Part shown: positions 46,624-58,241 of the stretch, one piece after another
Position numbering within the stretch: position 1 is the stretch's first letter
How the letters are laid out: each line of letters starts with the position of its first letter
DNA from: Hyperoodon ampullatus
Taxonomy: Eukaryota > Chordata > Mammalia > Artiodactyla > Ziphiidae
Assembly: GCA_949752795.1 (NCBI GenBank)
Contig: OX457074.1
Coordinates: forward strand, 34,643,980-34,707,979
Direction: 5' to 3'
DNA length: 64,000 nucleotides
Notes under the pieces: model-generated
Databases searched by the model: none
Seen by the model: the letters and a program-made list of their open reading frames with translations, nothing else
What the model was told of the DNA's origin: nothing
Program-made: the position numbers and the translations under genes

Positions 46624-47531
46624 ATCAGAAAGTCTAGCCACATTGATTTTTATGGATGTCTCCCCTTTTCTTCTTCATCAAAAAATCATTCATAATTATA
46701 TCATCAGAATTTAATTTTTGAGAGTATTTCATCCTTTGCAGATTAAAGGGGCAGTAGAGTCCCTTATAATGATTTCAGGTTTTGGAATAATGGCTCTTTT
46801 TTCTGTAAAGCTTTTGAAATATGAAGACCATGGGGCTAGGATGCGTGTTTTACTGGGTCTAGGCTTCCCTTTGGTGCCTGTGAGATGACATACTTTCTTT
46901 CTTCCAAAGCTTTCAATTCTGCTTAACCAAGAATTCTACCCAAATTGATAAAAAATAGCAGTTTCACTATAACTTTTCAAGAAGAGGGGTTTCCCAAATC
47001 TCAATTTTTTTAAAGAAAGTCTTCCCACTTCATATTTTTCATGTATGAAGCAGGCCTCAGCTGGAACCCATTCCTCTTACACTAGTAGTAAGAGTGTTAA
47101 AAAGGACAACTCTAAGTTAGAGAACTCACTAGTCCTCAGGAAGATCTCGTACAAAACTAACGAAGCTCAAAAGACTGTTTGCCATGTGCCAGTTTCAGTG
47201 CCTCATAGACATGTGTGATGGGGAGACATATGAGCACACAGTTCCTCCCCCCAACCCCGGGGCTCCAGTGAGCAGCAGGGTCATCGTGGAGGATGGGAGA
47301 CCCCCGTGACAAGTCTTAAACATGAAGACAAAGGATGAAGCACCAACCAGTCAGTCTCTGGGGTCACAGAGAGCCCAGGAGGTCAAAGGCCTAAGTTGTG
47401 AAATTGCATCCCATCCTTGCTGGAGAGAAGCTGCAGGAAAACAGCAGGACAGCTGCCAAAGTAATGAGAGCAGGACATCCAGACCCCTGAGCCCAAGAGG
47501 GTGACTCTCCTGCCGCAGCAGCCTCTGAGCT
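46624..47531. other. Unassigned sequence, no gene seen
   Basis: No exon, RNA gene or confident repeat. The 3' half (47,200-47,530) is richer in GC, without a recognised element. Confidence 0.5.
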
Positions 47532-47545
47532 AAATGACAAGTGGG

Positions 47546-47752
47546 GGACTTCCCTGGTGGCACAGTGGATAAGATTCCACCCTCCCAATGCAGGGGGCCT
47601 GGGTTCGATCCCTGTCAGGGAACTATATCCCACATGCATGTTGCAACTAAGGAGCCCACGAGCTGCAACTAAGGAGCCTGCCTGCCGCAACTAAGACCCC
47701 ACACAACCAAATAAATAATTTAAAAATAAATAAATAAATATTAAAAGAAAAT
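47546..47752 (+). mobile_element. CHR-related SINE, GCAACTAAGGAGCC type
   Basis: A GGGACTTCCCTGGTGGCACAG head is followed by a body of repeated GCAACTAAGGAGCC units and a long AAATAAAT tail. Both flanks read AAATGACAAGTGGG (47,532-47,545 and 47,753-47,766), a 14-bp duplication. This body type is unlike the short and ACTACTGA forms, so it is a distinct subfamily. Confidence 0.92.
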
Positions 47753-47864
47753 AAATGACAAGTGGGTACTGGCATCATTAGTTAGATTTTTTTTCCCCTT
47801 ACCTCCTTCCTTTCCCCTGCCTGCTTCCAAACAAGTTGCTAAGCCCTTAGTGGGGTCTCTTTTA

Positions 47865-48640
47865 AAAAGTTTTTTTAAGGTACAAGAAAAAAAAAGATAA
47901 AGTTACACAACTGTGTACCCACTATCCAGAATTAATAAATGTTAACTTTTTGCCACGTTTGCTTCCGAACTTTTTTAAAACAGTAGGAATAAAACATTAT
48001 AGAGAGCATCCTTTGTTCCCATTTCCAACGCTTTTCCTTACCCTTTCCAGAGAAAATTACACAGATACATATAAACATATATATACATGCACAGATATGT
48101 ATGTATGAACAATATTATGTTTTGTGGGTTTTTTAAATCTATATAAATGTACCATATAACACATTCCTCTCTCTCTCCCTCACTTTCTCTCATATATATA
48201 TGTATGTGTACATATGTACATATATGGATAAACTATAGATAGATACATAGATAGGGAGATGGATGGATGGGCAGACGGAGGGAGATACATACATACATAC
48301 ATACATACATAGGTAAACAATACATATAACGCTTTCTGGTTTTACTGAAATGTAAATAAATGTATCCTATGGAACACGTACCTTCTTTTTCTCTCTCAGC
48401 ATTGTGTTTCTGGGATGTGTAGATACGTGGATACGTCCCGCCCTGGTTCACTCACTGCTCTTCCTTTGTGGAACCCGGAGCATGAGTTACCATAGTACAT
48501 CCAATCACCCGCTATTGACAGGCATTTGTGCTGTTTCCAGGCTTTCTGATTACAAACAGTGCCATCAGGAGCGAGTCTTCCAGGACCTGTCTGGGGGAGT
48601 GAAGCATCTAGACCTAGAAGTGGAATTGCTCATCCAGAGA
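47865..48640 (-). repeat. Old L1 3' fragment, antisense, with microsatellites
   Basis: Plus-strand blocks near 47,900-48,060 and 48,510-48,640 ('ctattgacaggcatttgtgctgtttccaggctt', 'gacctagaagtggaattgctcat') are the reverse complement of an L1 3' end. It is old. Microsatellites occupy the middle. Confidence 0.5.
48233..48312. repeat. Tetranucleotide microsatellite (GATA/GATG/ATAC)
   Basis: GATA-, GATG- and ATAC-type units follow one another, ending with about six perfect ATAC units (48,285-48,310). An alternating TATA/GTAC tract precedes it. Confidence 0.9.
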
Positions 48641-49400
48641 GGAGGTCAGCACACCAGATAGGAAATATTTTAGGTTTTTAGGTCTCTGTCACAGTTACTC
48701 AGCTTGGTCCCTGTAGCATGAAAGAGCCGTGGACAAAGCGAGTGAGCACCATCGTGCTTCAAGGAAACTGCCACCTCTGTCCCCAGTGAGAGCACTGTCA
48801 GCATCACCCCCGACAGCCAAACAGCTCCCCAAAGCGGTGCACACTTAGCCTTCCCCACTGTCCTGCTTCCATATGTTTTCCCTTCATAGTTTCTTGCCTT
48901 GGAGATGTTTGCAGAGCTGCAAATAGACGTTGCTTGGGTCAACAGACCCTCATGTGTTTTAGGAGCCGGAATTCATTGAAAAGATTGCAAATGCTTGGGG
49001 TTCAGAGAGAAGAGGGGTGTGTATGTGTGTGAGGGCGGGGGAGCTTTGAAGTCCACCAGAAGAGAAGAGGAGAGATTTTGCTCAGACTGTGGTCGGTTGC
49101 TCCTTGAGCAGGGGGCGCCCTCTCAGTCCTCGGGGGCAGGATGCAGCAGGACCGCAGAGGGGTGGCTGGCAGGCTGCCCAAAAAGGTTCCCACCCTCCAG
49201 AAAGCACAGCACTGGCAGAGGTGCTGGACTTCAAAAACCATGTGGACATAAGGCTGGACATCCCAGTCATCACCAGGGAGGGGATAGGAAGAGAGGGCCA
49301 CACACCACCCACCAGCCCCGATGATCTGGACAGTTGACCGTCCAGGATTATTATACAACCTGGAGGAGGAGAGAAGGAAGAATCCCCAGTTTTAAAATGT
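48641..49400. other. Unassigned, moderately GC-rich sequence
   Basis: No gene recognised. Several overlapping open frames of 80-140 codons exist on both strands because of GC richness and are not supported. A CTCF-core-like GCAGGGGGCGC lies at about 49,109-49,119. Confidence 0.45.
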
Positions 49401-49413
49401 CCTTGGAAAAATT

Positions 49414-49622
49414 TTTTTTTTTTTTTTTTTTTGCCGTACACAGGCCTCTCACTGTTGTGGCCTCTCCCGTTGCAGAGCACAGGCTCCGGACGCGCAGGCT
49501 CAGCGGCCATGGCTCACGGGCCCAGCCGCTCCGTGGCATGTGGGATCTTCCCGGACCGGGGCACGAACCCATGTCCCCTGCGTTGGCAGGCAGACTCTCA
49601 ACCACTGCGCCACCAGGGAAGC
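49414..49622 (-). mobile_element. CHR-type SINE, short form
   Basis: A minus-strand copy from a T-run through GCCGTACACAGGCCTCTCACTG to GCGCCACCAGGGAAGCC. Its flanks CCTTGGAAAAATT and CCCTGGAAAATT agree except for one base and an A-run length, so the target duplication has decayed slightly. Confidence 0.92.
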
Positions 49623-49849
49623 CCCCTGGAAAATTATTTTAAAGGTAAAGAGAGAACTCATATTTGCACACCCGAATTTCACCCACTGCAAGGGAATTTA
49701 ACTAGGAATCTTCTCCCCTGTGTCTTTTGTTTATACAAATGTTAAAAAATCCTTCAAGGCTGTGTTCCTTCCTCACCTTCCCCAGAAAGCCATCTTTAAG
49801 GATGCCAGCTAGAGTTCTAACTTCTTTTGCTGAACATTTATCGAGTATA

Positions 49850-50440
49850 GAATAATAGGATGGTTAAGAAGGGGAACTCCAGAGTTACCCAGGTCTGCAT
49901 TACAAGTCTTCTTCCTCCATGTACTGTTAAAAAACAAAATTCAAATGAGTAAATATTAAACATCTTACTGGCTTTATTCGGTAATTCATGAATCAGACAT
50001 CATCCTACTGAGGAGATAGAAAGAAACTCTGAGGAGCTGTACAAAATGAAAGACTTTTACTGGCAGAAGGGAGCAGGACAGGGAAGTTGTACTCGGCAAA
50101 AAGCGGGTTGATTATCGCAAGGTCACTTTCCTTTAGGGGATGCAGGGGTCCACCAGGCAGATGACCTCACTAGTGCTGATCAGGGGATTCCTGATTCCCT
50201 GGTTTAAGACTCCATTTCTGGGAGAACCAAAACTGTAATTAAGTCACGGTTTAGTGATGTGGGGCTTAGCATAAGTGACTCCATTTGGGGCCTGTTGTCT
50301 TGTTTCTATACCCTCTGGAAGGTGGACAACTTAACCTCTCTGAGCTCTGTTTCCCCATCTTCAAAAACTGGGAGAACAATAGACTCTATCTCATAGGATA
50401 TGATAATTAAATGAGAAAAGTCAAATATTTAGAACATAGC
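49850..50440 (+). repeat. MIR relic split by an insertion
   Basis: The left half (about 49,850-49,926), 'ggatggttaagaaggggaactccagagttacccaggtctgcatt', and the right half (about 50,310-50,440), 'aacttaacctctctgagctctgtttccccatcttcaaaaactggg', join into one MIR. The roughly 380 bases between them are not MIR. Confidence 0.6.
49927..50309. mobile_element. Unidentified insert (about 380 bp) inside a MIR
   Basis: The segment between the two MIR halves begins near 'gttaaaaaacaaaattcaaatgag' and ends near 'gttgtcttgtttctata'. It has no A-tail I can place, no clear terminal repeats and no obvious duplication. Composition and length would suit a solo LTR remnant, but I cannot confirm that. Confidence 0.4.
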
Positions 50441-50739
50441 TATTCCCCCCCACAAAATGATTTATTTATTCTTGGACATTATTGCACTTATTATCTGTAG
50501 CACGTATTTCAGTATTTTATTGCATATTGCTGTGAGAGCAGTTACCTCATTGTATTATAATTATGTGTGTGTATTTGTTCTTTCCCTTCACATGATGAAT
50601 AACTCCAGGGCGAAATTTTGTTTTATTCATCTTTCTATTTCTAGTGCATGGTACATAGTAGAGAGTCATTAAATGCTTGCTAAGTAAGTGACTTTATGAA
50701 AAAGTTGACTAATGTTGCCTTGTGCTTTTGGCTTATGCA

Positions 50740-51780
50740 TCAATCAAATGTAAGGGTAAAAAAAGATTTTTCAGAATCCTAAGGTGTCAGAAAGTTTACC
50801 TCCAACAAACCTATTCTTAGAAAATTACTCGCAAAGCAAGAGAATAAACCAAGAGAGAAAAAGATGTGGAATCTACAATGAATCCAACCCAGAAGAAGAG
50901 TAAAGAGAATTCCCAGGATGAGAGCATTAAGCTGAAATCACAACCAATTCAGGGGGACAGTGAATCTTAGGAGGGGGGGCAGAGTAGGAGAAATTGATGG
51001 AATAATTCTTATGCTTGAGAACTGGAGACATTTTGGTAATAAAGGCAATTACTGGGATAGAAAAAAAGGAGACCCCATTTGAACTTGAACTTACAGAAAG
51101 ATTCTCCTTTGAGTATTGAGATTATCATATTCTACACATATTAATGGAAATGTAATCATAGCACATTGCTTGGTTCTGCAAAGAATAGTAATTATATTAT
51201 CCGGAAGAAGATAAACGCTGTGGATGAGTTTTCAACTTTTAGAATCAATTCTAGCCAAATCATGGGAGGCAACCTTGCTTACATAACAAAATGCAAACAT
51301 TAAACCTTGATAATGGAAACATAAAGCTTTTGTGCATAAAGTGTAGGAGGTAGACAGGAGCACTGGTAAAGTATGGGGAAGGCAAATTACCAGTGCAGAA
51401 TGGAGATGTCTTATGGTTGCTAGAAAAAGAACTGGGAATAAAAGGATAATCTTTGAATATGCAGATGTGACTAAAGAAGGAGGAGCTGGTTGAAGATATT
51501 AATACACTACACTTGGGGGATAGGATTGGTGGTGATAAAAGTGACAGAAATTCTTACCTATCAAGCAGAAAGACAACAGTCAACAATTGGAGTGGACTCC
51601 AGAATTGGTAACATAAATGTACTCTTTATCTGTATAGAGACAACACCCAAAAGAACAGATACACACACACGCATGCACGCACGCACGCACACACACACGG
51701 ACATATCTGTTAATAAAGGAAGAAATTAAGGTCAACCATAAAATACAACGCTTTTTAAAAATTAAAGTAGGGAACATAAA
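50740..51780 (+). repeat. Old L1M 3' UTR-like sequence
   Basis: Blocks 'agaatcctaaggtgtcagaaagtttacctccaacaaacc', 'attcttagaaaattactcgc', 'gagaataaaccaagagag' and 'gtaataaaggcaattactgggata' follow the pattern of an old L1M 3' UTR. The assignment rests on recall. A C/A-rich microsatellite is at its 3' end. Confidence 0.45.
51656..51700. repeat. (AC)n / (GCAC)n microsatellite
   Basis: ACACACACACGCATGCACGCACGCACGCACACACACAC-type alternation, with a GCAC-rich centre that keeps CpG steps. Confidence 0.92.
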
Positions 51781-52217
51781 CAATATGCTGACATCATGAG
51801 TTTTGCTGGGATCCTTCCTACTTGGGTGAAAGCTACTCTCTTCATCAAAATCTGGGAGTGGGGGGCAAGGGTGGGCAGAGCCAGGATTGAAAATGAGAGC
51901 ACAGGAGGCAGGCGGACAGACCAAGTCAGGCAAAAACTGACCCCTCATGGGGAGAGGCTCCCAGCCGGATGGACCACAAGTTGAACCAGGGATAAACGTT
52001 GGAATGGACACGGTAACCAGGAATGAGAGGTCTAGCATTTTGTAATTTCTGAAGAATTCCAGTTAAATTCCCTTTCGCTTCAGTAAACAAGATGAAAACC
52101 GCTGCCCGCCATGTGTGTGGTCTCTGTGGCACCCAGGAGTCAAGGTCACAGCCAGGACATGAAAAGGGAAGCCCAGCAGCTGCTGGCGTCCCAGGTGCTG
52201 AGAGCAGAGGGCAGCAC

Positions 52218-52229
52218 GCCCTCTACTGG
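52218..52229 (-). promoter_or_regulatory. CTCF-like motif
   Basis: The minus strand reads CCAGTAGAGGGC, which fits all twelve positions of the CTCF core CCASYAGRKGGC. It is in a repeat-poor, moderately GC-rich stretch. Such a degenerate 12-mer is expected by chance now and then, so occupancy is a guess. Confidence 0.4.
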
Positions 52230-52479
52230 CTTCCTGGGGGGACTGCCACACGGAGGCTTGGAGGCTGAGCCCCCAGCTTGGAGATGGGCACCTGAAGCCA
52301 GAAAAACTTTTGGACAGCAAGTTTTTTGGCTAGTAGCAAACAAGATAACGCCTTTCTCTACCAGGAAATTCCATTAGAGAAGGGGAAACAAAAAGCTGAA
52401 ACCGTCTTCACAGCCAACTAGAAATTTTGCAGAGAAATGATTTTTTTTTAAATGATTGTAAAACTTGGTTAGAATCATC

Positions 52480-52630
52480 ATCATCATAACCTCTTTTATT
52501 TGCCGGGTGACAGGCAGTTTGCAAACACTTTGACATCATCTCATCATACCCTTAGGAAGTACTGTTTTCCTCCTTTGCAGAAAACACAGGCATCCCGAAA
52601 GCATAGCAGCATTGCACAACTAAGGTCCCG
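52480..52630 (+). repeat. MIR relic
   Basis: 'ggcagtttgcaaacactttgacatcatctcatcataccctta', 'ggaagtactgttttcctcctttgcagaaaaca' is the 3' half of a MIR in diverged form. Confidence 0.6.
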
Positions 52631-53821
52631 CATCAACTCCAGACATGACCTTTAGTTTTGTCCCCGCTGTACCATCCAACCCAAAGGCCCTAAGAACAGC
52701 CCAATAAATCAGGAAATGTTCGTGACCGCCCCTCAGATTCACAGTGGTTCCTGCCTGTGTAAGCACAGAACCCCCCCCCACAATGGACTGAAACCCAAGG
52801 GTTCACCCCATTTACTCCACCCTCGGGGAGTCTCCCTAGGAAGAAGAAACGAGCCCAAGGTCTTTGGGATTTATGGATTATTCACATGCTCCCACATGCG
52901 ACCCACACCTTCCCTGCTTTATGGCATCACAGGAGAGTTCATAAAAGAAGCAGGCTTTACTTCTCAGCAGAGTTGCATGTTTTGCAATTACAAATAGTAA
53001 AGGGGAGCTTGCATGAGTGAATGGGCTGGCTGCACCTTTTCCCAGTACCCACACGTTAAACTTTTGACACCCAAGTCACCCTGCTGTTTCAACCAGGAAA
53101 GCCTGGTTGGAGCTGGTGAGACAAGAACGTCAGTAGCAGATGAAGCAAAGCCCTCTTGTCTTAGCCCAGCGAGGTGGTGAGCCCCTTAGCACCTTGTCAA
53201 ACACTAAATTTAATCCCAGTTTTATTTTCGAATCGCTTTTTAAAAATACAGTAACCATTAAGCAATGGGGGGAAAGGTCCTTTTAAAATGATTTATTACG
53301 TGTTAACAGCTAAAGAAAACCTAAACAATGTCTCCATAAAGACCCACGATCACGTTTTTAATTAAGAGCCACAACTTTTAATGGAAAGCATAATATGCCC
53401 ATTCATTTCAGGGTGCTGGTGGCAGCTGGGCCATCCAGCATTGGACTCAGGGGGGAACAGCAGCTTCCATTCCCACCTCAAGGTCTTCTGCTAAAGAAAA
53501 TAACGATAAAGTCAGATCCCTTTAAACCTTGAGTTTGGGAATTTCAACCCAGAAAAAGGACACATTTTGTTTCACTACAGAGACGTTTATTACTGTTTCT
53601 GAAGTGCCCACAATAGCTCACTCAGTGCTCTGAGTAACTCAGACACCCCCGGAGTTTTAATATGTGTCTAGGTGGTTCTAAATGTGACCCGGGACATTCC
53701 TGCCCGTGCTCTGGGCAAACAAATCAAGCTCTGAGAAACAAATCGTCACTCTCTCTTTCTGAAACTGGCCCCTTAAATGCTTTTTCTTCTCCAGCTCTTT
53801 AATTTAAGATTAAAATTTCAT

Positions 53822-54489
53822 ATTTCTACCATATGATCCTGCAATCCCACTCCCGGTCATATACCCAGAGGAAACATGGTCCAAAAAGATACATGCACCC
53901 CAATGTTCATTGCAGCACTGTTTACAATAGCCAAGACATGGAAGCAACCTAAATGTCCATCGACAGAGGAATGGATAAAGAAGATACAGTACACATATAC
54001 AATGGAATATTACTCAGCCATAAAAAAAGAATGAAATAATGCCATTTGCAGCAACATGGATGAACCTAGAGATTGTCATACTGAGTAAAGTAGGTCAGAC
54101 AGAGAAAGGGAAATATCGTATGATATCGCTTATATGCGGAATCTTAAAAAAAATGATTCAAATGAACTTAATTACAAAACAGAAACAGACTCACAGACTT
54201 AGAGAATGAACCTCTGGCTACCAGGGGAGAAGGCTGGCAGGGAGGGATAGTTAGGGAGTTTGGGGTTGACATGTACACACTGCTATATTTAAAATGGATA
54301 ACCAACAAGGACCTACTTATAGCACAGGGATCTCTTCTCAATATTATGTAACAACCTAAATGGGAAAAGAATTTCAAAAAGAATAGATACATGTATATGT
54401 AAAACTGAATCACTTTGCTGTACACCTGAAACCAACACAACATTGTTAATCAACTGTACTTCAATATAAAATAAAAAGTTAAGAAAAAA
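53822..54489 (+). mobile_element. 5'-truncated L1
   Basis: Only the last 660 bases of an L1 are present: the end of ORF2 ('ccatatgatcctgcaatcccactcc', 'gttcattgcagcactgtttacaatagcc', 'catggatgaacctagagattgtcatac') and a 3' UTR ending 'tgtacttcaatataaaataaaaag'. Both flanks read ATTAAAATTTCAT (53,809-53,821 and 54,490-54,502), a 13-bp target-site duplication. It belongs to the cetartiodactyl L1 lineage, as do the antisense ends at 28.2 and 57.5 kb. Confidence 0.93.
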
Positions 54490-54569
54490 ATTAAAATTTC
54501 ATGATCGAAGAGAACAGAGCTCTGTCTGTTTGTATGGTCCTGCAGGGAAGTGTCGATAGTACCACCAGC

Positions 54570-54735
54570 ATCGATTGGCTGCTTCCCACGTGCCAGGTTC
54601 TGCAAGGCTCTGTGATTAGAGTTCAACAGCATTATCTCACTTGATCCTGGTGACAGGGCAGTGAAAGGCTTATCACCCCCATTTGCAGGTGGGAAAACTG
54701 AAGCTTGGAGAGGGCGAGGAATTTGGTCGCTAAGC
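54570..54735 (+). repeat. MIR relic
   Basis: 'cccacgtgccaggttctgcaaggctctgtgattagagttcaacagcattatctcacttgatcct' and 'cacccccatttgcaggtgggaaaactgaagcttggagagg' are MIR landmarks in order. Confidence 0.75.
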
Positions 54736-54919
54736 AGCATCACACGCCACGGGCTGTGGATGGGTGGGGTGGGGCTGGACCAATGTACGAGACCCAGTCC
54801 TTACACTCAAAGAGTTTTAGGGCTTGTTGGAAAGGTAGGACTTGAGCACATCGAAACAGAACCAGCCATACCGGACTGCAGCTGTAGGAACCCAATGGCA
54901 GCTAAAGGGACACAGAGCC

Positions 54920-56116
54920 CAGTCGCCCCTGGGTACCCATGGGGGATTAGTTCCAGGATCCCTGCAGACCCCCAAATCCACAAGTGCTCATGTCTCATAT
55001 AATATGGTGTAGTACTTGCATATAGCCTACACACATCCTCCTGTATACTTTATTTTTTAATTTTTTATTTTTATACTATTTGTAAAAGTTACTTTCCATT
55101 TACAGTTATTACAAAATATTGGCTATGTTACCTGGGTTGCACATTACATCCTTGAGCCTATCTTACAGCCAATAGTTTGTACCTCTTACTCTCCTACCCT
55201 TCTATTGCTCCTCCTCCACAACTGGTAACCACTAGTTTGTTCTCTATATCTGCAAGTCTGCTTCTTTTGTGTTATAGTCACTAGTTTGTTGAATTTTTTA
55301 GATTCTACATATAAATGATATCATACAGTATTTATCTTTCTCTGACATTTCATTTAGCATAATGCCCTCCAAGTCCATCCATGTTGCTGCAAATGGCAAA
55401 ATGTCATTCTTTTTTATGGCTGAGTAGTATTCCATAGTGTGTTTGTACACATGTGTGTATGCCACATCTTTATCCATTCAAGTGTTGATGTACAGTTAGG
55501 TTGTTTCCATGTCTTGGCTATTGTAAATAATGCTGCTATGAACATTGGGGTGCACATATCTTCTCGAATTAGTGTTTGGGGGTTGGTTTTTTTTTTTTTG
55601 GATATATACCCAGGAGTGAAATTGCTGGGTCATATCATAGTTCTATTTCTAGATTTTTGAGAAACCTCCATACTGTTTTCGACAGTGGCTGCACCAATTT
55701 ACATTCCCACAAACAGTGTACAAGTGTTCCCTTTTCTCCACGTCCTCACCAACATTTGTCATTAGTAGACTTTCTCATGATGGCCATTCTGACAGGTGTG
55801 AAGTGATATCTCATTGTGGTTCTGATTTGCATTTCCCTGATGATTAGTGATGTTGAGCAGCTTTTCATGTGCCTGTTGGCCATCTGCACTTTAAATCACC
55901 TCTGGATTACTTGTAATACCTCATACAATGTAATGCATATTTTGTACATATGTACATAGTTGTAAATACAGTGTAAATGCTATGGAAATAGTTGCCTGTG
56001 TGTGGCAAATTTAAGTTTTGCTTTTGGGAACTTTCTGGAATTTTTTTTTGAATATTTTTGATTTTCAATTGGTTGAATCTGCAAATGCAGACCCCACGAA
56101 CATGGGGGGCTAATTG
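54920..56116 (+). mobile_element. DNA transposon relic split by an L1
   Basis: The left part (54,920-55,052) is 'cagtcgcccctgggtacccatgggggattagttccagg...' and the right part (55,888-56,116) is '...ggaactttctggaattttttttt...gaatctgcaaatgcagacc...catggggggctaattg'. Together they resemble a mammalian-wide Tc1/mariner-Tigger-type miniature element with loose terminal inverted repeats (CAGTCGCCCC / CAATTAGCCCC). Class assignment is tentative. An L1 interrupts the middle. Confidence 0.5.
55053..55887 (-). mobile_element. 5'-truncated L1, antisense, inside a DNA transposon
   Basis: The plus strand reads a T-rich start, 'tattacaaaatattggc', 'caagtctgcttcttttgtgttatag', 'ccaagtccatccatgttgctgcaaatggc', 'ggctgagtagtattccatagtg', 'cagtggctgcaccaatttacattccc' and 'tgatgttgagcagcttttcatgtgcc', the reverse complement of an L1 end. 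ACTTTA flanks it on both sides (55,047-55,052 and 55,888-55,893). Removing it rejoins the two parts of the DNA transposon. Confidence 0.85.
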
Positions 56117-56119
56117 TAT

Positions 56120-57438
56120 TGCTGAAGAAGTTCAGAGAAGGGAACACCTGCTCTGGGGTTTAAGATAGAGGGGAATTCAATCTTGACCTTTAAGGATACT
56201 CTGAATTTTAAAAAATAGAGTGGGGCAAGTGGAGAAAAGGGAAAAGTGAATTCTTGTAGAATTCTTATATGTCAGTGTTTGCCTAACTTGGTTCTTTGTG
56301 CCACCTTGAGAATTTTTGCCACCTGGACACCCCAGGTACCAAATTCCTGCCAGGATAATCTACTATGATTTCTCAATATTTTTCTTAAAACACATTACTT
56401 TTTAGACAAAAGATTTAAAAGATTTTATAGGAAACTTTATATCGATGCTGCAATTTGAAAAGTAGAATCATTTAGCTGAAAGTAAAGAAGTAGCCCACAA
56501 CAGTACATGGGATAAAAACAAGATAATGCTCTCAAGTTTAAAAATTGTAAAATAACAATAGAATAATACTAGCACTGAGAAACCTCAATATATTGTTTTA
56601 AACCTGAAAAGCAGTCCCTGTTAGATTCCTGTCCTATGTTTTCAGAAGGCTTGGCTGGGTGACTAGTATCAGAACAGACCTAGGCTTTCCTCAATTCACA
56701 GCAGCTTTGTTCCAGAGGCCAGGACACACTGAAAACAGCCCACCTTTGCTCACCTGCCCATTTTTATGCGGTCACTCTTGGAGAATCTTTCCCAAGCCAT
56801 CCTCCCCAGCAGATACCTGCGATGCCCAAAGAGGGAAGCTGGGGGAAACCTATTGGATGTGGGGAAGTATAGAATGGCGATTCATCCTATCATTACTTCC
56901 AAATATACTGTGACAGCAACTTAAGTTACAGAAGGTTTAAAATGTTGATGATGTTCTGAAAAAAGTGGATATCCAAGGTTTTGTCTACCTAAACCTGAGC
57001 TTAAAAACTGCAATGGAATCATGCACTTCAAGTGCAAGCTATATTGCTTTTTCTAAAACACGTTAAAATTAATGCATAGAAATTCATACTAGAATATTCT
57101 AGATCATCATTTGTTTGTGGATCACATTTTAGGCAAATACTAGAAACAAAGTTCCAGAGGAGAATCCTCCAGCTGGTCCTGCCCCAAAGAACCCATCTGG
57201 CCTTCCCACCACCTGCTCCAAATTCTTCTTCTTGGGATGCCTGAGACTTGCTTTGCCATTTGGTCCCAGACTAACTGCATCCAATACTGCATCTGTCTTT
57301 GAATCCAATAGCCCTCAAGAAGCATCTTTGCCATGTCAACACTGCCCTAGTCTTAATGCCTGAAATGTAGACAGTGTTTCTCCCTGCAGGCAACCTGAAG
57401 GCCTCAGAGACAAAAATATATTTGAAAGTAAAAGGAGT
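56120..57438. other. Unassigned sequence, no gene seen
   Basis: No exon, RNA gene or confident repeat signal. Confidence 0.5.
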
Positions 57439-57454
57439 GGGAACAGGGGTATTT

Positions 57455-57521
57455 TTTTTTTGAAGTATAGTTGATTTACAACATTATGTTAGTTTCAGGT
57501 GTACAGCAAAGTGATTCAGTG

Positions 57522-57571
<50 letters not shown>

Positions 57572-58225
57572 CTTTTTAGATTATTTTCCATTATAGGTGA
57601 TTATAAGATATTAAATATAGTTCCCTGTGCTATACAATAAGTCTTTGTTGCTTACCTATTTTATGTATAGTAGTTTGTTAATCCCATAGTTGTAATTTAT
57701 CCTTCCCCCACTCCCTTTCCCCTTTGGTAACCATAAGTTTGTTTCCTATGTCAGTGAGTCTGTTTCTGTTTTGTATATAGACTCATTTGTATTATTTTTT
57801 AGATTCCACATATAAGTGATATCATACAATATTTATCTTTCTCTAACTTACTTCACTAAGTATAATATTCTCTAGGTCCATCCATGTTGCTGCAAATGGC
57901 ATTATTTCATTCTTTTTATGGCTGAGTAATATTCCACTGTGTGTGTGTGTGTGTGTTTGTGTGTGTGTATACCACATCTTCTTAAGCCAGTCTGTTTATG
58001 GGCACTTGTGTTGCTTCTATGTCTTGGCTATTGTAAATAGTGCTGCTATGAACATTGGAGTGCATGTATCTTTTTGAATTAGAGTTTTCATCTTTTCTGG
58101 ATTATTATCCTTGGGGTGGGATTGCTGGATAATATGGTAGTTCTATTTTTAGCTTTTTAAGGAACCTCCATACTGTTTTCCATAGTGGCTGCACCAACTT
58201 ACATTCCCATCAACAGTGTAGAAGG
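57455..58225 (-). mobile_element. 5'-truncated L1, antisense
   Basis: A T-run, then 'tgaagtatagttgatttacaacatt', 'gtacagcaaagtgattcag', 'ttccctgtgctatacaa', 'gtccatccatgttgctgcaaatggc', 'ggctgagtaatattccactg' and 'catagtggctgcacc' show an antisense L1 3' end. The flanks GGGAACAGGGGTATTT (57,439-57,454) and GGGAACAGAAGTATTT (58,226-58,241) are a 16-bp target-site duplication with two changes. A (TA)n tract has expanded inside its 3' UTR and a (TG)n tract in its ORF2 end. Confidence 0.92.
57522..57569. repeat. (TA)24 microsatellite inside L1
   Basis: About 24 uninterrupted TA units where other L1 copies have a short TATACATATATA stretch. A (GT)n tract with interruptions is at about 57,940-57,970. 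Confidence 0.95.
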
Positions 58226-58241
58226 GGGAACAGAAGTATTT

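Larger units (their letters stand above)
51785..53808. other. Largely repeat-free sequence, no gene seen
   Basis: One of the longest parts without a recognisable young transposon. A MIR relic (52,480-52,630) and a CTCF-like motif (52,218-52,229) are listed separately. Part of 53,200-53,420 is AT-rich with several homeodomain-type TAAT cores. Short GC-rich open frames near 52,100-52,380 have no recognisable domain. Confidence 0.45.
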
